Source: Paenibacillus andongensis
GTDB taxonomy: Bacteria > Bacillota > Bacilli > Paenibacillales > NBRC-103111
Length of the DNA stretch: 64,000 nucleotides
Assembly (NCBI RefSeq): GCF_025369935.1
Contig: NZ_CP104467.1
Coordinates: forward strand, 5,153,001 to 5,217,000
Direction of reading: 5' to 3'
Part shown: in pieces, positions 27,120-35,294 of the stretch
How the letters are laid out: each line of letters opens with the position of its first letter
How positions within the stretch are numbered: the first letter of the stretch is position 1
Notes under the pieces: model-generated
Told to the model about the DNA's origin: nothing
Database searches by the model: none
The model's input: only the letters and a program-made list of their open reading frames with translations
Program-made: the position numbers and the translations under genes

Positions 27120-28649
27120 CTATTCTCCTCCTTCCCGCTGCGGCGCTTTAGTAGCCCTTTCGTAAGAGGGAACGGATATGCCAACGTCATTTTTTCGTGG
27201 AAACCGGAATAACACATCTTTTATTGCCCTTAGGGAAAAGGGAGCCAAAGGTGTAAAATAAGGAACGCCGAAAGATTTCAAATGCACGACGTGGAGCAAA
27301 ATCCCTAAAAAACCGAGGGCTATGCCGTATAATCCCAGAGATCCCGCCAAGAAGATGATCGGAAACCGAAGTAAACGGATCCCATTGGCAAAATTAAATC
27401 GCGGTATGACAAAGGCGGCAATACCTGTCGTAGATACGACGATAACGGTGGGAGCTGAAATAGTGCCCGCCTGTACGGCCGCCTGCCCGATGACTAGCGC
27501 TCCAACGATGCTTACCGTTTGTCCTATCGTTCTTGGTAAGCGAATCCCAGCCTCACGTAAAGCTTCAAACATAATTTCCATCAGCATGACTTCTATCATA
27601 ATCGGTAATGGAACCGGCTCCCGAGCGGAGGCGATGCTCAGCAATAAACTGGTGGGTATCATTTCCTGATGGTATGTGGTCACCGCTACAAAAAAAGAAG
27701 GTGCAAAGATAGCGATAAACATAAAAACAAATCGGATCCACCGTATGAAAGTAGCCATAGGGAAACGTAGATAATAATCTTCGCTTGCCTGCATTCCATT
27801 CCAAAAAGTAACTGGAACAATGAGAACGAAAGGGGTATTATCTACAAGAATCGCTACCCTTCCTTCCAATAGTCCCCCGGCTACGACATCGGGCCGTTCC
27901 GTGATTTGAACGGTTGGAAATAGAGGAAATGGATCGTCCTGAATCAATGCCTCGATGTAACCACTCTCCAATACACCGTCAATCCGGATAGAAGCGATTT
28001 TATCTCGTACCTGATCAACGACCGATTCATCGGCAATTCCTTCGATATAAGTCACTAACACATTCGTTTCCGTCATCTCGCCTACAGTGAAGGTCTCTAT
28101 TTTCAAACGAGAACTACGAATATAGTTGCGCAACAACCCTACATTCACTGACTGCCTTTCGATGAATCCCTCTTTTGGCCCCCGAATAACCGGTTCCGAA
28201 GAAGGCTCTTCGATGCTCCGATGAACCGTACTATTTACTGTAAGACAAACAGCACTCGCTTCATCGGCAGTAAACACGACGGCATACCCGCGCAGCAAAA
28301 GTTTGACGATTTCCGCCCAATTCGACGATGTTACCGATTTGCCGACCGGAAATGATTCGCTATTCATTGTTACCGTTTCTTCAGCAACTTCATATGGTTT
28401 TAAGACTAGATCGCTCACTTTTTTTTCGTCAGTTATCGTTTCAAGATAGACAATTAATCGCTTGGCTTTACCGTCAACCGCATGAATTTTATGGCAAACC
28501 AAATCCGAGCATTTTTGAAACATTTGTTTCACAAAGGCTTCGCTTTGTTCGATATTGGACGTCACAGCTTCCTTGCCGAGAGTATTATTAACTCTTTCAT
28601 CCATAATGGGTGGATTGCTCACTAACCATTTCCGTAACCATGTCGTCAC
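27120..28649 (-). CDS. Germinant-receptor A subunit (GerA/GerKA family)
   Basis: About 509 residues. A soluble N-terminal domain runs to about residue 270 (SNIEQSEAFVKQMFQKCSDL, GPKEGFIERQSVNVGLLRNY). Four or five membrane helices follow (DNTPFVLIVPVTFWNGMQ, LPIMIEVMLMEIMFEALREA, GIRLPRTIGQTVSIVGALVI), typical of GerA. GerA subunits form oligomeric membrane channels in spores. The frame is open to 28727, but GTG 28649 has AAGGA 8 nt upstream and gives the usual length. A sigma-G-like promoter precedes it. Confidence 0.9.
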   Translation of the reverse strand: MTTWLRKWLVSNPPIMDERVNNTLGKEAVTSNIEQSEAFVKQMFQKCSDLVCHKIHAVDGKAKRLIVYLETITDEKKVSDLVLKPYEVAEETVTMNSESFPVGKSVTSSNWAEIVKLLLRGYAVVFTADEASAVCLTVNSTVHRSIEEPSSEPVIRGPKEGFIERQSVNVGLLRNYIRSSRLKIETFTVGEMTETNVLVTYIEGIADESVVDQVRDKIASIRIDGVLESGYIEALIQDDPFPLFPTVQITERPDVVAGGLLEGRVAILVDNTPFVLIVPVTFWNGMQASEDYYLRFPMATFIRWIRFVFMFIAIFAPSFFVAVTTYHQEMIPTSLLLSIASAREPVPLPIMIEVMLMEIMFEALREAGIRLPRTIGQTVSIVGALVIGQAAVQAGTISAPTVIVVSTTGIAAFVIPRFNFANGIRLLRFPIIFLAGSLGLYGIALGFLGILLHVVHLKSFGVPYFTPLAPFSLRAIKDVLFRFPRKNDVGISVPSYERATKAPQREGGE

Positions 28650-28684
28650 TGTGAAAATCCTTCCATTGACATTTATGCTATTTA

Positions 28685-28715
28685 TAGAATGTCTTGGAAA
28701 ACAATTAATTATCCG
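28685..28715 (-). promoter_or_regulatory. Candidate sigma-G promoter of the gerA-type operon
   Basis: On the minus strand CGGATA (28715-28710), an 18-bp spacer and CATTCTA (28691-28685) resemble the forespore sigma-G pattern (TGMATR and CATACTA). Transcription would start about 30 nt before GTG 28649. Confidence 0.45.
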
Positions 28716-28762
28716 TATTCGAATCATAAATCGAGTAAGTGGGGGCGGCTAGCCTCCATCAA

Positions 28763-28806
28763 AAAAGTGGTTGAGAGGGATCATTAGTCCCCACTCAACC
28801 ACTTTT
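28763..28806. terminator. Terminator after the beta-galactosidase gene
   Basis: AAAAGTGGTTGAG and CTCAACCACTTTT form a perfect 13-bp stem with an 18-nt loop. A-rich and T-rich ends on either side make it usable in both directions. It lies about 40 nt past the beta-galactosidase stop. Confidence 0.85.
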
Positions 28807-28844
28807 CTTTGTTTTCACCGATCAAAGCTCGTCGAATGAAGCCA

Positions 28845-31800
28845 TCATAGCCGGTGAATATTAAATTCAAACGCTAGGTCTTGATCGGCTTTGATCAGAT
28901 ACTCATCATGTACCGGCGCGCCCCAGCTGTCGTCACCACCAACACCCATCTGTCTACCCGCTACTGTGACGACCGTGTAATGAACGTTCGGCAGCTCGTA
29001 ATGATGGTAGGCATTTTCCAACTCGAACGCCGTAAACGGCGAAATATTACATTCCACCGGCTGAGCAGCTGGTGCGGTTAACCGAATACCGTGGCCATCG
29101 TTGTTCGTAATGTTCACACGGCGGACGCCTGTGCGGTTCCCCGACTCTTGCGGCACGACATAGCCAGACACATTATCCGCAGCGTCATTCTTGAACACCC
29201 CGAGCCTTGCTCCAAAGGCACGATCGATATAGTTCTCCTCAGGCCCCATCGCGTACCAATCCAAATGGAAATAATCAGCTGGAACCTTGAACGACAACGC
29301 GAATATCGGCAGTTTCGGAAGACCTGTTGCTCCCTCGTAGCGAGATTTGACGTTCAAACTGCCGTCGACATACACCGTGTATGCAACCGTCACTAGAACC
29401 TCCGCGCTGATGCTAAGCTTGTATTGAAACGTTACTGTTACGCTTCCCGCTTGCTTCGTCAATTCGACGCCGATGCATTTGCGCGTTAAGCTGGCCGCGT
29501 ACCAAGCACCCGAGTCAAAGCCAAGCGAGAATCCTTTATCATTATCCGTTGTCGCACGCCAGAATAACGGCGCTGGCGGAATGGCGATCATCTCTCGGCC
29601 GGCATAGTTCAGTGAAATCAGGCTTCCCGCCTGCTTCGAGAACATAATACTAAAATCTCGTCCATGAACCCCTATGTTTACATCGCCATCCACGACTCTG
29701 AATGATCCTTCAGGTTGTGCAGACGAAGCCAGATTCTCAACCAGAAATACGTACTGCCCGAATGAAACCTCATGTCCGGCATCAGCCCATAGGTTGTTCT
29801 CCTTTAAATTGAGCGACGCATGTACAACATACTCACCTGGTTCATCAGCAGACGGCAGCTCAAGCGGCACATAAGCCTCGCTTTGCGCCGGAACGTCGAT
29901 ATTTCTCTTGCCTCGGAATATCTCCTTGCCTTCTTTATGAAGGACAATTAGCAGATCATAGGCCTCCGTACCTTCGAACAGGTTCTCATTCGTCACCTTC
30001 ACACCTTGGCGATCCGGCACGAGTTTGATGTTCTGGTAGAGGAATTTCACTTCCTGCATCTTAGGTGACACCTTGCGGTCCGCATAAACGATACCATTCG
30101 TGCAGAAATTATAATCCGTGGCCCGATCGCCGAAATCTCCGCCGAATGCGAGAAACTCTTTGCCATAACGATCTTTCTTGACGATTACTTGATCGATATA
30201 ATCCCAGATAAAGCCACCTTGATACATGGCATATTTCTGTTCAAGTTCTGTATATTTATGCATGCCGCCTACCGAATTGCCCATCGCGTGCATATACTCG
30301 CAGCTTATATAAGGCTTCTGCGGGTTATCGTTTAAATAGGCTTCAATGTCTGCCGGCTTCGCATACATACGGCTCTCCATATCGCTCGTATCGTTATACT
30401 TGCGGTTATGAAAAACCCCTTCATAATGAACAAGTCGACTTGGATCCTTCTCCCGGAAATAGTTCGACACGTTTAGCAGGACTTCACCCGCATAGGCTTC
30501 GTTACCGACCGACCAGATCAGAATAGAAGGATGGTTCTTGTCGCGCTCGACCATCGAAATGGCCCGGTCCATCACGATATCCTGCCATTCCGGCTTATTC
30601 GCCGGAATATTCCAAGACGGCTCTACTGCGCCCATCTTCTGCCATGAACCATGCGTTTCCAAATTCATCTCATCAATGACATAGATGCCATAGATGTCAC
30701 ACAATTCGTACCATAACGACTGATTCGGATAATGTGACGTCCGGACGGCATTTAAGTTGTTGCGTTTTAGCGTAGCAATATCCCACAACATATCTTCCTT
30801 CGTAATGGCACGTCCCCTGCGACTGTTGAATTCATGACGGTTTACACCCTTGAAGACGATCCGTTTGCCATTGAGGTGCATGATGTTATTCATCATCTCA
30901 AATTTACGGAAGCCAACCTTCTGGGGAATAACCTCAACGAGCTTACCTTTATGATCATAAACGCTAACGTATAGAACATACAAATAAGGCTTCTCTGCAC
31001 TCCAGGGAGTAACTTGTCCAGCATCGATAGACAATGATATAGCTTCGATGGTTGACACTTCAGAGCGAGCCGTCGCAACAGTATGCCCCACCGCATCCTT
31101 TAATTCAAGGTAAACAGCAGCTTCTTGCCTATTAGCAAGCTTGATATCTGCACGTAGGTTGCCATTCGCATAAGCGGCATCAAGATCCGTATGGACAAAA
31201 AGATCGCGAACGTGAATGCTCGGTATGGTATATAAATAAACATCGCGGAAAATACCTGAGAATCGCCAGAAATCTTGATCTTCCAGCCAGCTGCCTGTGC
31301 TTCTTTGATAAACTTCAATAGCAAGTTTATTCTCACCTTCCTGCAGGAATGGTGTCAGGTCGAATTCCGCCGGTGTGAAGCTGTCTTCGCTATAGCCGAC
31401 AAACTCTCCGTTCAACCACAAGTAAAAAGCTGACTCCACACCTTGAAACGAGATGTAGATGGGCCTGCCCTTCATATGATCAGGCAGTGTGAAGTACTTC
31501 ACATAACTGCCAACCGGATTATCATGTTCCGGAATAGCTGGCGGACGAATATCGTGATGTCCATCCCATGGATACATCGTATTTACATACTGCGGCTTTC
31601 CATAACCCTGCAATTGAATGTGTCCAGGCACTTCAATTTGACTCCAACTGTCGCACTCATAATCGAGCTGGTGGAACAACTCGGGACGGTCAGCAGGCTT
31701 CACGGAATAGTTAAATTTCCAACTGCCGTTCAGGTCGTGCCGCAGCGACATCGGCGCTGCTGCTTCTGCTTCCTCTAATGTTTCGTAATAACGGTGATCA

Positions 31801-31877
31801 GAGTGCGCCGCCAGACGGTTCACAGCAAATACGCCTACATCTGTAAGCCAGTTTAGGCTTGGCTTCGTCAATTTCAT
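28845..31877 (-). CDS. GH2 beta-galactosidase, LacZ type
   Basis: A 1010-residue enzyme with full LacZ architecture: jelly-roll N domain (residues about 45-215), Ig-like domain, TIM barrel, and the C-terminal small-chain domain. Acid/base Glu460 is in WSVGNEAYAG and nucleophile Glu527 in SCEYMHAMGNS, matching E. coli LacZ 461 and 537. It has no signal peptide, so it cleaves terminal beta-galactose from imported oligosaccharides in the cytoplasm. GGGGGAAA precedes ATG 31877. It is the last gene of the transporter run, 72 nt after the second permease. Confidence 0.95.
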   Translation of the reverse strand: MKLTKPSLNWLTDVGVFAVNRLAAHSDHRYYETLEEAEAAAPMSLRHDLNGSWKFNYSVKPADRPELFHQLDYECDSWSQIEVPGHIQLQGYGKPQYVNTMYPWDGHHDIRPPAIPEHDNPVGSYVKYFTLPDHMKGRPIYISFQGVESAFYLWLNGEFVGYSEDSFTPAEFDLTPFLQEGENKLAIEVYQRSTGSWLEDQDFWRFSGIFRDVYLYTIPSIHVRDLFVHTDLDAAYANGNLRADIKLANRQEAAVYLELKDAVGHTVATARSEVSTIEAISLSIDAGQVTPWSAEKPYLYVLYVSVYDHKGKLVEVIPQKVGFRKFEMMNNIMHLNGKRIVFKGVNRHEFNSRRGRAITKEDMLWDIATLKRNNLNAVRTSHYPNQSLWYELCDIYGIYVIDEMNLETHGSWQKMGAVEPSWNIPANKPEWQDIVMDRAISMVERDKNHPSILIWSVGNEAYAGEVLLNVSNYFREKDPSRLVHYEGVFHNRKYNDTSDMESRMYAKPADIEAYLNDNPQKPYISCEYMHAMGNSVGGMHKYTELEQKYAMYQGGFIWDYIDQVIVKKDRYGKEFLAFGGDFGDRATDYNFCTNGIVYADRKVSPKMQEVKFLYQNIKLVPDRQGVKVTNENLFEGTEAYDLLIVLHKEGKEIFRGKRNIDVPAQSEAYVPLELPSADEPGEYVVHASLNLKENNLWADAGHEVSFGQYVFLVENLASSAQPEGSFRVVDGDVNIGVHGRDFSIMFSKQAGSLISLNYAGREMIAIPPAPLFWRATTDNDKGFSLGFDSGAWYAASLTRKCIGVELTKQAGSVTVTFQYKLSISAEVLVTVAYTVYVDGSLNVKSRYEGATGLPKLPIFALSFKVPADYFHLDWYAMGPEENYIDRAFGARLGVFKNDAADNVSGYVVPQESGNRTGVRRVNITNNDGHGIRLTAPAAQPVECNISPFTAFELENAYHHYELPNVHYTVVTVAGRQMGVGGDDSWGAPVHDEYLIKADQDLAFEFNIHRL

Positions 31878-31949
31878 TACATTTCCCCCGTAAAGTTATT
31901 TAAAAGCCAGATGATATGCGCTGTGTGCGTAATCACCTGACTCTTTTTT

Positions 31950-32774
31950 CTATTTCACCGAGCCTGTCATACCTGCTACAAAATGCTTCTGCATGAGGAA
32001 GAATACGAGCGCAGTCGGAATCGTCGAAATCACGATAGCCATCATAATAATACCATAATCTGGTGAATAGCTTGATCCCAAATTCGATATCAGCATAGGT
32101 ATTGTTTTTTTCTCCGGTGATTGAAGAACGATAAGCGGCCATAAATAGTTGTTCCAGCTTGACATGAACGTAATGATGCCCGCTGCGGCGTATGTCGTCT
32201 TCATCGTTGGCATGAAAATACGGAAGAACAGACTTAATTCATTCAGCCCGTCTATTCGGCCCGCCTCCAAGAGTTCCTTCGGAAACATCTTCGTATTTTG
32301 ACGAAAGAAGAAAATAAGAAATGCCGTGGTGAATGTCGGCAGCACAACGCCGGATACGGTATCCAGCCCGATAAATGGAATAACGCGCGAGATACCACCG
32401 AACATTTGAAACAATGGTACCATGATAGCCGCGAACGGAATCATCATCGAAAGTAACAGAATGTTAAATACGACGTCCTTCGCCTTACTTCTATAAATTT
32501 CAAAGCCGTACCCGGCTAAAGAGCCGATTAACATGGCCAATACGGTCGTTGTAATCGATATTTTTGCAGAACTCAGTAAAGCAGGTAAAAAGTCTACCTT
32601 ACTAAATAAATTTGTAATATTATCCACAAGGTGGCTTCCGGGAAGTAATCTTCCCTTCGTCACATCAGCCGACTTATTGGTGGCGCTGATAATCATCCAT
32701 AGAAACGGGAATATAGAAATAAACGCAGCGACACTCAGAAATATATAAATAAAGATACGTTTCCATTTATCCAT
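31950..32774 (-). CDS. Carbohydrate ABC transporter permease (MalG/AraQ type)
   Basis: A 274-residue, six-helix permease. The EAA loop reads ELLEAGRIDGLNELSLFFRI near residue 180, and the terminal MQKHFVAGMTGSVK is typical. The ATG at 32774 overlaps the stop of the partner permease by 8 nt and has AGGTG upstream; the longer frame to 32804 is rejected. No ATPase gene is present nearby, so a shared MsmX-type ATPase encoded elsewhere must energise it. Confidence 0.93.
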   Translation of the reverse strand: MDKWKRIFIYIFLSVAAFISIFPFLWMIISATNKSADVTKGRLLPGSHLVDNITNLFSKVDFLPALLSSAKISITTTVLAMLIGSLAGYGFEIYRSKAKDVVFNILLLSMMIPFAAIMVPLFQMFGGISRVIPFIGLDTVSGVVLPTFTTAFLIFFFRQNTKMFPKELLEAGRIDGLNELSLFFRIFMPTMKTTYAAAGIITFMSSWNNYLWPLIVLQSPEKKTIPMLISNLGSSYSPDYGIIMMAIVISTIPTALVFFLMQKHFVAGMTGSVK

Positions 32775-33663
32775 TTTTATCACCTGCTGCTTTAAACTGA
32801 ACAAACGCCAATATAATGATCATGATCACGATGGAATACGACACCGTTGCCGCATATCCGAAATCCGCTGAATATTTAAAAGATAAATTGTAAATATACT
32901 GGGAAATGGACATCGATGCGTTCCCCGGTCCGCCCTTCGTAATGTTAACAACTTCATCAAACAACTGCAGCGTACCAATTGTCGATGTAATGGAAGTAAA
33001 TAAAATAATGGGCTTGAGCAGAGGCATCGTGATTCCAAAAAACTGTCTCGTTGATGAAGCACCATCAATTTTTGCTGCCTCGTAAATCGATGGATCGATA
33101 TTTTGAAGCGCGGACAAGTAGAAGATCATATTATAGCCTGTCCAGCGCCATGTGATTGCAATAATAACCGTCACTTTCGCCCAGAAAGGATCCGTGATCC
33201 ATTGAATCGGGGCTGCAATAAGATGAATCTTGATCAGAAGTTGATTAACCAAGCCCTCGGTGGCAAACAAATATTTAAAAATAACGGAATACGCTACAAG
33301 CGAGGTAACAGCCGGCAAGAAAATCGCCGTACGGAAAAAGCTTTTCAATTTCAACTTACTGTCGTTCAATAACACCGAGATAAACATAGCTAGAACGATC
33401 ATTACTGGAACCTGGATAATCAAATAAATAAACGTGTTCTTAACCGCGGTTATAAACGTTTTATCGCTAAACAGACGAACGTAGTTATCGAAGCCGACGA
33501 AGTGTAAATTCATTCCCTTACCCGATTTAAATGATAGAATAAGAGCTTGAATCATGGGATAGAAATAGAACACTGCAATCATGATGACCGCTAGGATAAT
33601 AAACATCCAACCAGTCAAATTAGCTCTTGTGCGAATATTTACGCCAGGCCTCGCTGCTTTCAC
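32767..33663 (-). CDS. Carbohydrate ABC transporter permease (MalF/UgpA type)
   Basis: A 298-residue, six-helix permease. The EAA loop is YEAAKIDGASSTRQFFGITM near residue 200; the N-terminus is short and basic. It starts at GTG 33663 with AGGGG about 10 nt upstream. It pairs with the next permease (8-nt overlap) and the binding lipoprotein gene 130 nt upstream. A long stem-loop lies in that gap. Confidence 0.93.
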   Translation of the reverse strand: MKAARPGVNIRTRANLTGWMFIILAVIMIAVFYFYPMIQALILSFKSGKGMNLHFVGFDNYVRLFSDKTFITAVKNTFIYLIIQVPVMIVLAMFISVLLNDSKLKLKSFFRTAIFLPAVTSLVAYSVIFKYLFATEGLVNQLLIKIHLIAAPIQWITDPFWAKVTVIIAITWRWTGYNMIFYLSALQNIDPSIYEAAKIDGASSTRQFFGITMPLLKPIILFTSITSTIGTLQLFDEVVNITKGGPGNASMSISQYIYNLSFKYSADFGYAATVSYSIVIMIIILAFVQFKAAGDKNG

Positions 33664-33689
33664 GTTAGCCTAACCCCTTTCTTTACGGA

Positions 33690-33774
33690 AATAAAACCAT
33701 GGAGCTTCCTCCAACTCCTGCCAGCCGGAACGTTGACTTAGGAATCAGGAGAAGGCGAAGCCCCAGGTTTTATT
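33690..33774 (-). other. Long stem-loop between binding-protein and permease genes
   Basis: Bases 33690-33708 pair with 33757-33774 in an 18-bp stem (AATAAAACC with GGTTTTATT, then T-GG-GCTTC with GAAGC-CC-A), interrupted by one bulge and one mismatch; the loop is 48 nt. No U-tract follows. Such hairpins protect the upstream binding-protein message and lower permease expression; that role is inferred. Confidence 0.65.
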
Positions 33775-33793
33775 CATTACCGTATGATCTCAA

Positions 33794-35107
33794 TTATTTA
33801 ACTTGTGTTTCTGCTTGAGCTTGAGCGTCACTTAACACTTTGTCGATATCCGCACCCTTTAAATAATTTTGCATTTGGACGACAAGAATATCTTCAATCG
33901 CATACGTATGCATACCATAGTTCACTTTAGGAATTTGCTCTGTCCATTTGGCGAAATCAGCAATTACTTTTTGACCACCGAAGAATTCGTCAGCTTGTGT
34001 GTAGGCAGGTCCCGATGCCGCGGCTTTTAACGTACCGATTGCACCAATCTCCGTAACAAGCTTCTGATACAAATCAACGTCAGATCCAAATGTCTGTTTC
34101 AAGAAATCAGCCGCAGCTTCTTTTCCATCGACATTCATGACGTACCACGAGCTGCCGCCAAGGTTCGATGCATGAACGGATTTTGGGTTGTTTGTCAATT
34201 TAGGAAACGGTACGACAGCCCATTTGCCGGACTGCGATGCTTCTTTTTTAACCGAAGCCGTAATCCAGTTACCGGTTGGAATCGTAGCTACATCGCCACT
34301 GTTGAATGCGCCAACGAATTGGCTCCAATCCGATGTTGCCTTTACAATGTCCGCTTTCATGATTTCTTTATAGGTTTCAGCCGCTTCCTTCAAGGCCGCG
34401 TTGCCTGCCAAGTTAGGCGTTTTTCCATCTTCTTTTAAATACCACGAGCCAGCGGACTGGATCATCATGCGAATAAGCCCAAGATCGTTCGGATCTTGCG
34501 TTAGCAGTTGTTTGCCTGTTTTGGCTTTCACTGCTTTACCAATCTCAATCATCTTCTTCCAGTCGATATCCTGCAGATCCTCAACCTTGTATCCCGCTTG
34601 CTCTAAGTAATCTCTTCTTACATACAATCCTGCAACGCCGGAATCGAAAGGAACTCCGTATTGTTTGCCATTTAAACTTGTAGGTCCGATTTTGTAATCG
34701 GCGAAATCAGTCGGTTTAATTACACTTGTTAAATCAAAGAACGAATCCGGATAAGCTTGCAGGAAGCTTTGTGCACGATAATCTTCGATCAACACGATTG
34801 TCGGCAAGCTTTTTGTCGTGCCTGCATTCAATCCTGCGTTCAATTTCTGAATGATATCGGCTTGCGCGTTTTCCACAATGTTGAACTTCAAACCGGAATT
34901 GGGATTTTTCGCCTCGTAAGCTGCTTTAGCACGTTCCATAGCACCAATATTAAATACTTTATCCCACGCCCATACTGTAATTTCCTTTGCAGCTGCAGGC
35001 GTAGCTTCAGCGGTTTGTCCACCCGTTTTCGGCACGTTATTCCCTTTGCTCGCGCATGCCGTCAATAGTACTAAGCTGGCCAATAGAATGGCGAGTACCT
35101 TTTTCAC
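33794..35107 (-). CDS. Extracellular sugar-binding lipoprotein
   Basis: A 437-residue family-1 solute-binding protein. The lipobox is LLTAC (Cys18), followed by a flexible Gly/Thr/Ala linker to about residue 42 and EITVWAWDKVFNIGAMERAK. It delivers an oligosaccharide to the two permeases downstream. Linkage to a beta-galactosidase and an arabinofuranosidase suggests galacto- or arabino-oligosaccharides. It starts at GTG 35107 with AAAGGGG upstream. A promoter with a possible CcpA site is directly upstream. Confidence 0.93.
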   Translation of the reverse strand: MKKVLAILLASLVLLTACASKGNNVPKTGGQTAEATPAAAKEITVWAWDKVFNIGAMERAKAAYEAKNPNSGLKFNIVENAQADIIQKLNAGLNAGTTKSLPTIVLIEDYRAQSFLQAYPDSFFDLTSVIKPTDFADYKIGPTSLNGKQYGVPFDSGVAGLYVRRDYLEQAGYKVEDLQDIDWKKMIEIGKAVKAKTGKQLLTQDPNDLGLIRMMIQSAGSWYLKEDGKTPNLAGNAALKEAAETYKEIMKADIVKATSDWSQFVGAFNSGDVATIPTGNWITASVKKEASQSGKWAVVPFPKLTNNPKSVHASNLGGSSWYVMNVDGKEAAADFLKQTFGSDVDLYQKLVTEIGAIGTLKAAASGPAYTQADEFFGGQKVIADFAKWTEQIPKVNYGMHTYAIEDILVVQMQNYLKGADIDKVLSDAQAQAETQVK

Positions 35108-35145
35108 AAAAATTCAGCCCCTTTTAAATTACTGTAAATTAGTTT

Positions 35146-35159
35146 TGAAAGCGTTTGCC
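35146..35159. promoter_or_regulatory. Candidate cre (CcpA) site
   Basis: TGAAAGCGTTTGCC matches the cre consensus TGWAANCGNTNWCA at all but two fixed positions. It lies about 8-21 nt after the predicted transcription start, a repressing position. Confidence 0.5.
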
Positions 35160-35173
35160 CGCTAACAATAGTC

Positions 35174-35179
35174 ATTATA
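35174..35179 (-). promoter_or_regulatory. Extended -10 promoter of the sugar transporter operon
   Basis: On the minus strand TGTTATAAT gives a perfect -10 with the TGn extension. No good -35 is seen. It is 67 nt upstream of GTG 35107. Confidence 0.55.
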
Positions 35180-35294
35180 ACAATTCGTTAAAATGACCCG
35201 TTAGTAATATATTTGTGTGGATTTGTCATTCTATTGTTAGCTTTCTATTGGCTTTTTATGTAAATAGCAATTAATTTGTTTATTGGTATTTTTT

